Assembly: GCA_002151545.1 (NCBI GenBank)
Contig: CP021237.1
Coordinates: 3,782,001 to 3,846,000 of the forward strand
DNA: 64,000 nt
Source: Sphingobacteriaceae bacterium GW460-11-11-14-LB5
GTDB taxonomy: Bacteria > Bacteroidota > Bacteroidia > Sphingobacteriales > Sphingobacteriaceae
Reading direction: 5' to 3'
Part shown: piece by piece, positions 50,306 to 59,200 of the stretch
How positions within the stretch are numbered: the first letter of the stretch is position 1
Layout of the letters: each line of letters begins with the position of its first letter
Position numbers and translations under genes: made by a program
Notes under the pieces: generated by a model
Told to the model about the DNA's origin: nothing
Seen by the model: only the letters and a program-made list of their open reading frames with translations
Database searches by the model: none

Positions 50306-51410
50306 CTACACCAAGTTACCTGCGATTTTATTACTGGCCGATGGCACAGTTTTTTACGGCAAAGCGGCCGGAAAAATTGGAACCACTACTGGCGAAATTT
50401 GTTTTAATACCGGGATGACAGGTTACCAGGAAATTTTCACTGACCCAAGTTATTTTGGACAGATAATGGTTACCACCAATGCACATATTGGTAATTATGG
50501 TATCCACAAAGATGAAATCGAATCAGGTTCGATCAAAATCGCCGGTTTAGTCTGCAAAAATTACAACATCGTTTATAGCCGCAAGGAAGCAACTGAATCT
50601 ATTCAGGATTATTTCCAGAATGATAACCTGGTTGCCATTTCTGATATCGATACCCGTGCATTGGTTCGTCACATTAGAGATAAAGGTGCAATGAATGCCA
50701 TTATTTCTTCTGAGATTACTGATCTTGAAGAATTAAAACAAAAGCTGGCCGAAGTACCATCAATGGAAGGTTTAGAGCTTTCGTCTAAAGTAAGTACAAC
50801 AGAACCATATTTTTACGGCAACCCTGAGGCAAGCTTAAAAGTTGCTGCTTTAGATTTAGGTATCAAGAAAAACATTTTGCGCAATTTCGAAAACCGCGAT
50901 ATCTATGTGCAGGTTTTCCCAGCTAAGACTAGCTTTGCCGAAATGGAAAAATTTAGTCCTGATGGTTACTTCATTTCAAACGGCCCTGGCGATCCATCGG
51001 TAATGCCATACGCTGTAGAAACGATTACAGCAATTTTAGCGGTTGATAAACCATTGTTTGGCATCTGTTTAGGTCACCAGTTATTGGCTGAAGCCAATGG
51101 TATTGGAACCATGAAAATGTTTAACGGTCACCGTGGATTAAACCACCCGGTTAAAAATATCATCAAAAACCACTGCGAGGTTACTTCACAAAACCATGGT
51201 TTCGGTGTAATTCCTGATGAGGTTAGAAACTCAGATAAAGTAGAGATTACCCACGTTAACTTAAACGATAAATCGATAGAAGGCATCCGTGTTAAAGGTA
51301 AAAAGGCATTCTCGGTTCAATATCACCCGGAGTCTTCTCCAGGTCCACACGATTCGCGTTACCTGTTCGACGATTTCGTTGACGTTATGAAAGGCGAGCT
51401 GGTTTGGTAG
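50298..51410 (+). CDS. carA: Carbamoyl-phosphate synthase small subunit
   Basis: A 370-residue glutaminase subunit feeding ammonia to CarB for pyrimidine and arginine synthesis. The N-terminal domain has ILLLADGTVFYGKA and FNTGMTGYQEIFTDPSY. The class I amidotransferase has the nucleophile in LFGICLGHQLLAEANG and the HPESSPGPHDS His/Glu. carB is not next to it; a strong terminator follows carA, so the subunits are encoded apart. The leader suggests pyrimidine-responsive attenuation. Confidence 0.96.
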   Translation: MTNYTKLPAILLLADGTVFYGKAAGKIGTTTGEICFNTGMTGYQEIFTDPSYFGQIMVTTNAHIGNYGIHKDEIESGSIKIAGLVCKNYNIVYSRKEATESIQDYFQNDNLVAISDIDTRALVRHIRDKGAMNAIISSEITDLEELKQKLAEVPSMEGLELSSKVSTTEPYFYGNPEASLKVAALDLGIKKNILRNFENRDIYVQVFPAKTSFAEMEKFSPDGYFISNGPGDPSVMPYAVETITAILAVDKPLFGICLGHQLLAEANGIGTMKMFNGHRGLNHPVKNIIKNHCEVTSQNHGFGVIPDEVRNSDKVEITHVNLNDKSIEGIRVKGKKAFSVQYHPESSPGPHDSRYLFDDFVDVMKGELVW

Positions 51411-51483
51411 TATTAAGGTAGAAGGCTGGAAGGCGGAGGGCTTAAGGTAATAGACCGAAGTTTAAAGACCAAATACAATAAAC

Positions 51484-51534
51484 GATCTGCGGATTTGCGG
51501 CAAAAATAAGCTGCCGATCCGCAGATTTCTTTTA
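51484..51534 (+). terminator. Terminator of carA
   Basis: ATCTGCGGAT (51485-51494) pairs exactly with ATCCGCAGAT (51517-51526), with an inner GCGGC/GCtGC helix; TTTCTTTT follows. Confidence 0.88.
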
Positions 51535-51623
51535 TAATCTATTTTCGCCCGTATAAAACATCATTTTACCGACATTTTCGACCAACTGTATTAAAATTCA
51601 TTTTCTATTCATTTAAAGCTCCT

Positions 51624-51631
51624 TACATTCG
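51624..51631 (+). promoter_or_regulatory. -7-like box of the ABC exporter operon, abutting the start codon
   Basis: TACATTCG (one mismatch to TAnnTTTG) ends 4 nt before the ATG at 51636. Confidence 0.4.
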
Positions 51632-51635
51632 CAAC

Positions 51636-52400
51636 ATGGAAACAAAAAAAGTCATTATCAGTGTTAAAGACCTGGTAAAAAAATATGATGATTTCGTGGC
51701 CGTTCAAGGACTTAGTTTTGAAGTTTACGAGCATGAGATTTTCGGCCTGCTTGGCCCAAATGGCGCCGGAAAAACCACTACGCTCGAAATTATCGAGACT
51801 TTGAGGGCTAAAACATCCGGCGAAATTATTGTTGATGGTTTTTCTGTTGACAAACAGCCACAGGATATTAAACAGATTATTGGTGTACAGCTACAGGCAG
51901 CTGGTTATTATCCAAATTTAAACCTGATCGAACTGATCGAACTTTTTGCCGGTTTATACGGCGCCAACATCAAACCGATGGAGATGCTGGAGAAAGTAAA
52001 CCTTCAGGATAAGGCCAAAGCAAAATACAAAGCGCTTTCTGGTGGGCAAAAACAGCGCTTCTCCATTGCCACTACCCTGATTAATCAACCGAAGATTATT
52101 TTTTTAGATGAGCCGACAACAGGTTTGGATCCGCAGGCCAGAAGGAATCTTTGGGATCTGATTATCGAAATCCGCAATGCAGGCACAACAGTTGTAATTA
52201 CAACACACTACATGGACGAAGCTGAGCAGCTTTGCGATCGCGTTGCTTTTGTAGAACGCGGGCAAATTATCGCTTTAGATACGCCTGACAACTTAATAGA
52301 CAAACTGGTAAACAGCGGTTTTGAGCGTAAAAAAGAAGTTAAAAAAGCCAATCTGGAAGATGTTTTCATCAACCTTACCGGGCAGGAATGGAGAGAATAA
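51636..52400 (+). CDS. ABC-2 exporter ATP-binding protein
   Basis: A 254-residue ATPase. Walker A is LLGPNGAGKTTTLEI, the signature is ALSGGQKQRFSIA, Walker B is IIFLDEPTTGLDP and the switch His is in VITTHYMDEAEQL. The C-terminal region VKKANLEDVFINLTG is typical of the DrrA/CcmA-like drug or lipid exporters. It forms an exporter with the permease encoded 80 bases downstream. The substrate is unknown. Confidence 0.93.
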   Translation: METKKVIISVKDLVKKYDDFVAVQGLSFEVYEHEIFGLLGPNGAGKTTTLEIIETLRAKTSGEIIVDGFSVDKQPQDIKQIIGVQLQAAGYYPNLNLIELIELFAGLYGANIKPMEMLEKVNLQDKAKAKYKALSGGQKQRFSIATTLINQPKIIFLDEPTTGLDPQARRNLWDLIIEIRNAGTTVVITTHYMDEAEQLCDRVAFVERGQIIALDTPDNLIDKLVNSGFERKKEVKKANLEDVFINLTGQEWRE

Positions 52401-52538
52401 GCCCCATAGCCCCAGAAAGGGGAACCTGAAATCTAGTGCATAATACATTTTTTAAAAAAATATAATCCAGCAGAACCAACATGCAAAAAGATATACACGA
52501 AAGAAACTCAAACTCCCCTTCAGGGGCTGTGGGTTACA
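52401..52538. repeat. CCCCTTTAGGGG inverted-pair element spanning the ABC operon gap and the permease start
   Basis: Left arm 52401-52427 (GCCCCATAGCCCCAGAAAGG then GGAACC) starts at the base after the ATPase stop. Right arm 52514-52538 (CTCCCCTTCAGGGGCTGTGG then GTTAC) lies inside the permease reading frame and encodes residues 12-19. The element thereby contributes the permease start region. Confidence 0.65.
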
Positions 52539-53602
52539 GTAACACCACAGCAACCCTTGCCCTTGCCAAAGCGAGTTTCAGATCGATTATGCGAAGCCCT
52601 TCGGCAGTGGTATTCACCCTTGCTTTCCCTTTAATATTTATTCTGGTCTTTGGATTTTTAGGTGGTGGCGGAACACGCATTGATGTTGGTGTGACCCCAG
52701 GCGCTGATTTAAATAACCCGGTGATGGGCATGCTGGAAAAAACAGGGATGATTCGTCTGGTAAAAGATAAATCAAAAGCCGAGTTTGATAAACTACTTGA
52801 AAAGGGAAATGTTGATGCCATGATTGATGTGCATAGAAAAGTAAATTCTGCGGCTTATTCGGTTAATGTGGTATACACTTCTGCATCGAGGGATAAAGGC
52901 GGGATTTTAAAATCAGTTTTAAACAATGTTCTTTACGACAAAACTTTAAAACCTACAGTAGCAGAAATAAAAGAAAGTACCATTACAGGCCGCGAATACA
53001 AAACCATTGATTTTATCCTTCCGGGCCAGCTAGGCTTTTCACTATTGAGTACAGGCGTTTTCGGAACAGCATTCGTATTTTTAAGTCTGCGCCAAACCTT
53101 AGTCATTAAACGTTTCTTTGCGACCCCCGTAAAGCGTTCGAGCATTGTTATCGGCGAAGGTATTGCCCGAATTGGCTTTGCATTAATTGGCGCGTTGTTT
53201 ATTATCTTAATTGGCCATTTCTTCTTTGGCTTTACACTTGTACATGGCGCACTTACGGTCGTCAATATGCTTATACTCGCTACGCTTGGTGTGATTGTTT
53301 TTATGGGCTTTGGTTTTATCATTTCGGGCATTGCCAAAAACGAAAGCATGGTGCCTCCAATATCAAACATTATTACCCTGCCCCAGTTTTTATTATCGGG
53401 AACCTTCTTTTCTATCGAAGCTTTTCCAAGCTGGCTACAGCCCATTAGCAGAGCATTGCCCCTCACCTATTTAAACGATGCCATGCGCAAAGTAGCTTTT
53501 GAAGGATTAGGTTTATGGGATGTTAAATTCCAGATTATGATCCTGTTACTATGGGGTATTGGTATTTATGCAGTTGCGGTAAAAGTGTTTAAATGGGAAT
53601 AA
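52481..53602 (+). CDS. ABC-2 type exporter permease
   Basis: A 373-residue membrane protein with six helices. ALAKASFRSIMRSPSAVVFT and LAFPLIFILVFGFLG form the N-terminal amphipathic and first membrane segment. A large periplasmic domain follows, and five helices lie in the second half, ending IYAVAVKVFKWE. The first 22 residues are poorly conserved in character, and residues 12-19 (SPSGAVGY) are read from a repeat arm. No ATG exists between this start and Met37, which is already past the conserved LAKASFRS segment, so the repeat-derived start is probably real. Confidence 0.85.
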   Translation: MQKDIHERNSNSPSGAVGYSNTTATLALAKASFRSIMRSPSAVVFTLAFPLIFILVFGFLGGGGTRIDVGVTPGADLNNPVMGMLEKTGMIRLVKDKSKAEFDKLLEKGNVDAMIDVHRKVNSAAYSVNVVYTSASRDKGGILKSVLNNVLYDKTLKPTVAEIKESTITGREYKTIDFILPGQLGFSLLSTGVFGTAFVFLSLRQTLVIKRFFATPVKRSSIVIGEGIARIGFALIGALFIILIGHFFFGFTLVHGALTVVNMLILATLGVIVFMGFGFIISGIAKNESMVPPISNIITLPQFLLSGTFFSIEAFPSWLQPISRALPLTYLNDAMRKVAFEGLGLWDVKFQIMILLLWGIGIYAVAVKVFKWE

Positions 53603-53616
53603 CTAAATAAGATTTT

Positions 53617-53648
53617 AAATGATAGCAAATCAGCTATCATTTTTTTTT
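53617..53648 (+). terminator. Terminator of the ABC exporter operon
   Basis: ATGATAGC pairs with GCTATCAT around AAATCA, followed by eight T. Confidence 0.92.
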
Positions 53649-53702
53649 GATAAAAATTTTTAATATCGGATAAGTAAATTTTTTAGTTTAACCGATAATT
53701 AG

Positions 53703-53710
53703 TAAATTTG
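53703..53710 (+). promoter_or_regulatory. -7 promoter box of the Fic gene, abutting the start codon
   Basis: TAAATTTG ends 3 nt before the ATG at 53714. Confidence 0.5.
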
Positions 53711-53713
53711 GGT

Positions 53714-54670
53714 ATGTGGGAATTCGATTTAAGTGATTTAGAAGAGCTACTACCTCAAATAGAAAGGCTGTACGAAAAAAAAGCCAGGCTAGAAACCTCG
53801 AGGCCCTTGCCCAATAGCGCGCTAAATCGCATCAAAGAAGACCTCACCTTAGAATGGACTTATAACTCCAATAGCATAGAAGGAAACACCTTAAGTTTGA
53901 AAGAAACCCAAATGGTTTTACAGGAAGGGATGACCGTTAAGGGCAAATCTTTAAGGGAGCATTTTGAAGCTTATAACCACGAAAAAGCCATCGATTACCT
54001 CTACAGCTTAGTCAACAAAAACTACAAGCTCAGAAGTATCGATATTTTATCACTTCATGGCTTAGTGCTCAGAAGTATTGAAGATGATTATGCAGGCCGC
54101 TTAAGAAATGGTGGTGTTCGTATTGTTGGTGCAAATTTTACACCACCCAATGCCAATAAAGTTTCTGATTTATTAGATGAATTAATTGGCTTTGTTAATA
54201 ATAATCCACTAGGCTTAAATGATATTTTACTATCTGCTATTTTCCATCATAAATTAGTTTGGATACATCCTTTTTTTGATGGGAATGGCCGCACTGTAAG
54301 GCTTGCCATGAATTTACTACTCATGCGAAATGGCTTCCCTCCTGCTATTATCCTCAAAAACGATAGAAAGAAATACTACGAGGCCCTTAATCAAGCAAAC
54401 AAAGGTAAATACCATAAACTTTGCCTATTGATGTTGCAGGCCTTAGAGCGTTCGTTAAATATTTATATAAATGCATTGCCAGGAAACGATTATGGAGATT
54501 ATGAACCCATATCTAATATTGTTTCAGAACCCGACGTGCCATATGGGCAAGAGTATGTGAGCCTGCTGGCCCGACAGGGCAAAATAGATGCCTACAAAGA
54601 AGGGCGGGATTGGCTTACCACAAAATCTGCCGTACAAAGCTATATCAAAACGCGTAAAAGAAAACGTTAA
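53714..54670 (+). CDS. Fic-family AMPylase-like protein with N-terminal inhibitory motif
   Basis: A 318-residue protein. The Fic core is IHPFFDGNGRTVRLAMNLLL with catalytic His185. The inhibitory motif [S/T]xxxE[G/N] is visible as SNSIEGN (Ser52, Glu56, Gly57), N-terminal to the core, which places it in class II (self-inhibited). The C-terminal 60 residues (YEPISNIVSEPDVPYGQEYV) look like a DNA-binding or docking extension (SLLARQGKIDAYKEGRDWL). It has its own promoter, with the start chosen at the ATG rather than an in-frame TTG within the box. Likely AMP transfer to an unknown protein target. Confidence 0.9.
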   Translation: MWEFDLSDLEELLPQIERLYEKKARLETSRPLPNSALNRIKEDLTLEWTYNSNSIEGNTLSLKETQMVLQEGMTVKGKSLREHFEAYNHEKAIDYLYSLVNKNYKLRSIDILSLHGLVLRSIEDDYAGRLRNGGVRIVGANFTPPNANKVSDLLDELIGFVNNNPLGLNDILLSAIFHHKLVWIHPFFDGNGRTVRLAMNLLLMRNGFPPAIILKNDRKKYYEALNQANKGKYHKLCLLMLQALERSLNIYINALPGNDYGDYEPISNIVSEPDVPYGQEYVSLLARQGKIDAYKEGRDWLTTKSAVQSYIKTRKRKR

Positions 54671-54725
54671 CCTTTTTTAACTTTTTAGCGGGTGATATTG
54701 ATGTAATTTTAGCAAAAAATATTTA

Positions 54726-55409
54726 ATGAAAAGTTTGATCATCTTTTGCAGTATTTTACTGATAACCCATACTTCGAAAGCGCAGTTTAAATTCCTGGCC
54801 AATAACAGTTCCAACCAATACAAAGCCAAAATTTTTGTCGATAAATGTGAAGGAAATGCTTGCAGCGGAAAAGCTACAATTATTATTTATGATAAGGTCT
54901 CAGACAGCGAAGTGAACACTTTCCATTCTGAAGATTTAGATTTCGGCTTAACTGAAACTCAAAATGCCAAACTTGGATGGCTGGAACTCGGAAAATACCA
55001 AACCCCTTTAATTTTTGGGGATTTTAATTTTGACGGCCTTGAAGATCTCGCCATTAGAAATGGTAATAATGGCGCTTATGCCAGCCCATCATATGAAGTC
55101 TATTTATCATCAAAAGAAAATAAATTCCTACTGAGTAAGGAACTTACCAAACTGGCGAGCGAAAATCTGGGCATGTTTGATATTGATAAAAAAACAAAGC
55201 AAATTGCCATCCATCAAAAAGATGGATGCTGTTTTGATAAAACCATCAACTACAAATTTGATACTAAAAACGTACCATATGAAGATTCATCAGTTATTGA
55301 AGATTCGAGCATCGCAGATAACGTGACGGTGATTACTCAAAAACTTGTAGATGGAAAAATAAAAAGAACTGTGCAAAAATTTAAAATCAAAGATTATTAC
55401 AATCAGTAG
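54726..55409 (+). CDS. Secreted protein with FG-GAP-like calcium motif (XAC2610-like)
   Basis: A 227-residue protein with a signal peptide ending TSKAQ. It contains FGDFNFDGLEDLAIRNG, a DxNxDGxxD loop as in FG-GAP/XAC2610-like proteins, near residue 100. Cys pairs (KCEGNACSG; DGCCFD) could form disulfides. The rest is beta-rich. The function is unknown; a periplasmic or extracellular location is predicted. It follows the Fic gene by 55 bases. Confidence 0.72.
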   Translation: MKSLIIFCSILLITHTSKAQFKFLANNSSNQYKAKIFVDKCEGNACSGKATIIIYDKVSDSEVNTFHSEDLDFGLTETQNAKLGWLELGKYQTPLIFGDFNFDGLEDLAIRNGNNGAYASPSYEVYLSSKENKFLLSKELTKLASENLGMFDIDKKTKQIAIHQKDGCCFDKTINYKFDTKNVPYEDSSVIEDSSIADNVTVITQKLVDGKIKRTVQKFKIKDYYNQ

Positions 55410-55441
55410 CAGCGGCTGAACTGGTGATTGGATGCGAGTTA

Positions 55442-55564
55442 TCGTCATTTCGAGTGAAGTGCAACGCAGCCGAGAAACACGATTGCTCAGCGTAGCTAAA
55501 TCTATCTGGAGAGCACTTTTGATTTAGATCTCTCCACTCCGCCAGACTCCGGTCGAGATGACGA
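55442..55564. repeat. CGTCAT-bounded intergenic repeat, copy 5
   Basis: It begins TCGTCATTTCGAGTGAAG and ends CCGGTCGAGATGACGA. AGATCTCTCCACTCC in the interior is shared with copy 3 and, inverted, with copy 1. It lies between convergent genes. Confidence 0.72.
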
Positions 55565-55588
55565 ACCTGTCCTTAAAGACTTTTCTAT

Positions 55589-56164
55589 TTAAAGTGCTGC
55601 TTTTACCAAAAAAGGCAATATTTCTTTCTGGAAACTTACAAAGTTTTTACGAACGTCAGAATCGCTAACGGAAGTAAATGCAAATGAAAACACAATGCTT
55701 TTACTTGCCTTGAGTAAAAAGGCTAATCCTTCTCTTCTTGCAGGATTATTTTTAAAATTATCCAATTGCAAATAAGCAGCCAATAACAAAGCTTCCAGCT
55801 GATCTGATAAATGTTTTAAAAATTCCTGTGAGTTAGCATTTTCACGAACAAAATCCCAACCGATAAATTCATTACATGCCGTAAATGATAATCGGCTTGT
55901 TTTCATTACCAGTGCTTTTAAGTGCTCTTCTTCTGAAGCGTAACTTACTTTATTGTGCAATATTTCATAAAGGTTTTGATCCAGGTAATCCATCAGGATA
56001 CTATCTAAAACCTGCTCCTTACTTTCAAAATATTTGTAAATAGTTGCTTTAGCGATACGGGCCTTTTTTGCAATTTCGTTTACACTGGTTTTGTGATAAC
56101 CGTATTTTCTAAAGAGTTCTTTGGCAGCCTTTTTTACTGTTTCTTTTATTTTTTCAGCTTCCAT
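55589..56164 (-). CDS. TetR-family transcriptional regulator
   Basis: A 191-residue regulator. The HTH is YGYHKTSVNEIAKKARIAKA followed by TIYKYFESKEQVL (residues about 20-52). The remainder is an all-helical ligand domain without a recognisable relation. It starts one base after the stop of the degenerate Rieske lipoprotein gene, so it belongs to the pheS operon. It may regulate nearby genes or respond to a small molecule. Confidence 0.92.
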   Translation of the reverse strand: MEAEKIKETVKKAAKELFRKYGYHKTSVNEIAKKARIAKATIYKYFESKEQVLDSILMDYLDQNLYEILHNKVSYASEEEHLKALVMKTSRLSFTACNEFIGWDFVRENANSQEFLKHLSDQLEALLLAAYLQLDNFKNNPARREGLAFLLKASKSIVFSFAFTSVSDSDVRKNFVSFQKEILPFLVKAAL

Positions 56165-56165
56165 T

Positions 56166-56576
56166 TTAATTGCTTACGTGTATTAGTGTATTGCCTTGCA
56201 AAGAAACATTATATGCTTTTAAGCTTCTTTCTGCCGGTGCTTTTTGAGGGCTACCATCAAGCAGTGAAAATTTAGCACCCGAACAAGGGTCGGTTGCTGT
56301 TACTCCACTGTCATCAGGGGCCACCTTGCAGATTTTCTCCGGGTTTACGGTACTACAGCGATCGAAAGCAACATAGCCTCCAAGTGGTGTTTTTACAATC
56401 AGTAGTCCACCTACCCCGTTATTCGAAACGACCAATACGTTATTTACCGATTTCAGACTAAATTCGGTTATCGTTACATTATAATTTACAGGCACATCAG
56501 GAATGTAACCTTCATCTTTACCGCAACCTGTGGTAATGAGCAGTACAAACAATATGCCGTATAGGTATTTCATCAT
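56166..56576 (-). CDS. Lipoprotein with degenerate Rieske-like domain
   Basis: A 136-residue protein with lipobox LLITTGC (Cys18). The mature part resembles a Rieske fold: LLIVKTPLGGYVAFDRCSTV, then DPCSGAKFSLLDGSPQKAPA and SLKAYNVSLQ, where Rieske proteins have the cluster loops and the following G..P..RPL.-Y pattern. The expected CxH and CxxH are CST (Cys74, Thr76) and CSGA (Cys98, Ala101), so both histidines are missing and a normal [2Fe-2S] cluster cannot form. Cys83 is extra. Its start overlaps the pheS stop (TAATG). Confidence 0.7.
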   Translation of the reverse strand: MMKYLYGILFVLLITTGCGKDEGYIPDVPVNYNVTITEFSLKSVNNVLVVSNNGVGGLLIVKTPLGGYVAFDRCSTVNPEKICKVAPDDSGVTATDPCSGAKFSLLDGSPQKAPAERSLKAYNVSLQGNTLIHVSN

Positions 56577-57616
56577 TAAATTAAAGCAGATTTAAATTGC
56601 TTTAAGAAACGCGCATCATTCTCAGAGAATAAGCGCAAATCTTTAATTACATATTTTAGATTGGCAATACGCTCTATTCCCATTCCAAATGCAAAACCAC
56701 TGTATTTTTCTGAATCGATACCACAGTTTTCCAAAACATTTGGATCGACCATACCACAACCTAAAATTTCTACCCAACCACTGTATTTACAAAGCTGGCA
56801 GCCAGAACCTTTACAAATGGTGCAAGAAATATCCATCTCTGCAGATGGTTCGGTAAAAGGGAAATATGATGGACGGAAACGCACTTTGGTACCTTCTCCG
56901 TATAATTCCTGAACAAAATAAAATAAGGTTTGCTTTAAATCGGCAAATGAAACATTTTCATCAACATACAACCCTTCTACCTGATGGAAAAAGCAGTGTG
57001 CACGGGCAGAAATGGCTTCATTACGGTAAACACGGCCCGGCATAATTGCCCTGAATGGCGGCTGACCTTGTTCCATCATGCGCACCTGTACTGAGGAAGT
57101 ATGCGTACGTAAAGCAATATCGCCTTTCTCACCACCTTTTTTTATGAAAAAAGTATCTTGCATATCTCTTGCAGGATGCTCTTCAGGGAAGTTTAGTGCG
57201 GAGAAATTATGCCAATCATCTTCAATTTCAGGACCTTCTGCTACTGTAAAACCAAGTTTTGCAAAAATCTCTACAATTTCTCTGCGTACCAGTGCTAAAG
57301 GGTGGCGCGAACCAATTTCGAAACCTTCGCCAGGTAAAGTTAAATCCTGTTGTATGCTTTCTGTTTTCGCTTCAGCATTTTCTGTAGATTCTTTTAAAGT
57401 GAGGTATTTAGATTCTGCCAGTTGTTTAAACTCGTTTAAAACTTTACCTAATGATCTTTTTTCCTCAACAGAAACCGATTTAAATTCGTCGAAAATTTCT
57501 TTGATTATACCTTTACTCCCTAAATATTTGATGCGGAATTGCTCTAACTCGTCTGCTTTTTCAGTTACGAAAGCATTAATTTTATCGGTATATTGTGTTA
57601 TTTTATCCTGTAACAT
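56576..57616 (-). CDS. pheS: Phenylalanyl-tRNA synthetase alpha subunit
   Basis: A 346-residue class II synthetase subunit. The N-terminal coiled coil (to about residue 85) is followed by the catalytic domain: GSRHPLALVRREIVEIFAKL, motif 2 in MPGRVYRNEAISARAHCFFH, and FRPSYFPFTEPSAEMDI. GFAFGMGIERIANLKYVIKD holds motif 3. CTICKGSGCQLCKYSGW is a four-Cys insertion with zinc-site character. pheT is not adjacent. The -7 box ends 5 nt from the ATG. Confidence 0.95.
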   Translation of the reverse strand: MLQDKITQYTDKINAFVTEKADELEQFRIKYLGSKGIIKEIFDEFKSVSVEEKRSLGKVLNEFKQLAESKYLTLKESTENAEAKTESIQQDLTLPGEGFEIGSRHPLALVRREIVEIFAKLGFTVAEGPEIEDDWHNFSALNFPEEHPARDMQDTFFIKKGGEKGDIALRTHTSSVQVRMMEQGQPPFRAIMPGRVYRNEAISARAHCFFHQVEGLYVDENVSFADLKQTLFYFVQELYGEGTKVRFRPSYFPFTEPSAEMDISCTICKGSGCQLCKYSGWVEILGCGMVDPNVLENCGIDSEKYSGFAFGMGIERIANLKYVIKDLRLFSENDARFLKQFKSALI

Positions 57617-57621
57617 GGCTT

Positions 57622-57629
57622 CAAATATA
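57622..57629 (-). promoter_or_regulatory. -7 promoter box of pheS, abutting the start codon
   Basis: TATATTTG on the minus strand, 5 nt before the ATG at 57616. Confidence 0.55.
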
Positions 57630-57711
57630 CAGCAAAATATCCAATAATTTTAGGGTTGATGAGTTCAAATAATCTGTTTACAATACCATTATAAAAGAAA
57701 ATGAACCCATA

Positions 57712-57746
57712 AACTATAAAAGCCGCTTTAAGCGGCTTTTATAGTT
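57712..57746 (-). terminator. Near-perfect palindromic terminator of kbl
   Basis: AACTATAAAAGCCGCTT and AAGCGGCTTTTATAGTT are exact inverted copies around one T. A TTTT tract lies in the arm, so it can act as a terminator in either direction. It lies 18 bases after the kbl stop on the minus strand. Confidence 0.8.
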
Positions 57747-57764
57747 ATCGTAGATCAGCAGGTT

Positions 57765-58952
57765 TTAAATTACACCTAATTCTTTACCTACTTTGGTAAA
57801 TGCTGCAATAGCCTTATCTAAATGATGTTGCTCGTGTCCGGCTGATAATTGTACACGAATCCTCGCTTTGCCCTGAGGTACAACCGGATAAAAGAACCCG
57901 ATTACATAAATACCCTCTTCTAACATTTTTGCGGCGAATTGCTGTGCAATTTTTGCATCGTACAACATTACCGGAACAATTGGGTGGAAACCTGGTTTAA
58001 TATCGAAACCAGCCTCCGTCATTTTCTCACGGAAATATTTTGTATTATTTTCTAATTTATCTCTTAATGAGGTGGTTTCGCTTAACATATCCAATACCGC
58101 AATAGATGCTCCTGCAATTGCCGGTGCTAAGGTATTAGAGAACAAATAAGGACGTGAGCGTTGGCGCAACATATCGATAATTTCTTTCTTACCAGAAGTA
58201 AAACCACCAGATGCACCACCTAATGCCTTACCTAATGTACCTGTAATGATATCGATACGGTCGATCACATTGAAATGCTCGTGCGTTCCGCGACCGTTTT
58301 TACCAATAAAACCAGTACAGTGCGATTCATCAATCATAATCAATGCCTCATATTTATCAGCTAAATCAGCAATTTTATCTAATGGAGCAACAGAGCCGTC
58401 CATAGAGAAAGCACCATCGGTAACAATAATTCTGTGTCTGCAATCTTTGGCTGCAATTAATTGTTTTTCCAAATCTTCCATATCGGCATTTTTATAACGG
58501 AAACGTTGTGCTTTACACAATCTCACCCCGTCGATAATTGATGCGTGATTTAATTCATCAGAAATAATCGCATCTTCTGCATTAAACAATGGCTCAAAAA
58601 CGCCACCATTTGCATCAAATGCCGCAGCATATAAAATGGTATCCTCAGTACCTAAAAACTTAGAAATCTTAGCTTCCAGTTCTTTGTGCACGTCTTGTGT
58701 TCCACAGATAAAACGCACTGAAGACATTCCATAACCATGATCGTCGATTGCTTTTTTAGCCGCTTCTATCACTTTTGGATGAGAAGAAAGTCCTAAATAA
58801 TTATTTGCACAAAAGTTGACTACTTCAGCACCACCGCTTACTTTAATGTCGGCACCCTGAGGTGTAATAATAATACGTTCGCGTTTAAATAATCCAGCGT
58901 TTTCGATTTCTTCAAGTTCTTTTTGAAGAACAGGTTGTAATGTTTTATACAT
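57765..58952 (-). CDS. kbl: Glycine C-acetyltransferase (2-amino-3-ketobutyrate CoA ligase)
   Basis: A 395-residue PLP enzyme of the alpha-oxoamine synthase family. VVNFCANNYLGLSSHPKVIE and YGMSSVRFICGTQDVHKELE are typical of Kbl. IMIDESHCTGFIGKNGRG and DIITGTLGKALGGASGGF hold the Asp, His and Schiff-base Lys (about residue 241). It converts 2-amino-3-oxobutyrate and CoA to glycine and acetyl-CoA in threonine breakdown. No tdh is beside it. Confidence 0.92.
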   Translation of the reverse strand: MYKTLQPVLQKELEEIENAGLFKRERIIITPQGADIKVSGGAEVVNFCANNYLGLSSHPKVIEAAKKAIDDHGYGMSSVRFICGTQDVHKELEAKISKFLGTEDTILYAAAFDANGGVFEPLFNAEDAIISDELNHASIIDGVRLCKAQRFRYKNADMEDLEKQLIAAKDCRHRIIVTDGAFSMDGSVAPLDKIADLADKYEALIMIDESHCTGFIGKNGRGTHEHFNVIDRIDIITGTLGKALGGASGGFTSGKKEIIDMLRQRSRPYLFSNTLAPAIAGASIAVLDMLSETTSLRDKLENNTKYFREKMTEAGFDIKPGFHPIVPVMLYDAKIAQQFAAKMLEEGIYVIGFFYPVVPQGKARIRVQLSAGHEQHHLDKAIAAFTKVGKELGVI

Positions 58953-58980
58953 GGCCTTTTTATATGGTTGATTTTACGTC

Positions 58981-58988
58981 CAAAGTTA
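58981..58988 (-). promoter_or_regulatory. -7 promoter box of kbl
   Basis: TAACTTTG on the minus strand, 28 nt before the ATG at 58952. Confidence 0.5.
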
Positions 58989-59200
58989 TAAAAAAAAGTC
59001 TTTTCTGACCTAAAAAGGCAATTTTATCCCTATATTTTGCAGACAAACGTTTGATCAATTCAGTAATCAATGCCAATCTGGTGTTATTTTTAAAAACCGT
59101 CTATCCAGATTATTTTTTTTCGATCTTAACAAACTTTAACACACACCTATATGTATAGTCTTAAAAGTTATTCGATATTTATAGCTTACTAATCTAACTT

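Noticed and set aside
52933..53466. A 177-codon frame antisense to the ABC permease
   Set aside because: Low-complexity mirror of hydrophobic codons; the permease frame has clear membrane segments.
57078..57647. A 189-codon frame antisense to pheS
   Set aside because: Ser/Phe/Lys-rich mirror frame that covers the pheS start and promoter; no motif.
57712..57746. The long palindrome after kbl as an operator or attachment site
   Set aside because: Its position just after the kbl stop and the T tract in the arm are better explained by a terminator; no integrase is nearby.
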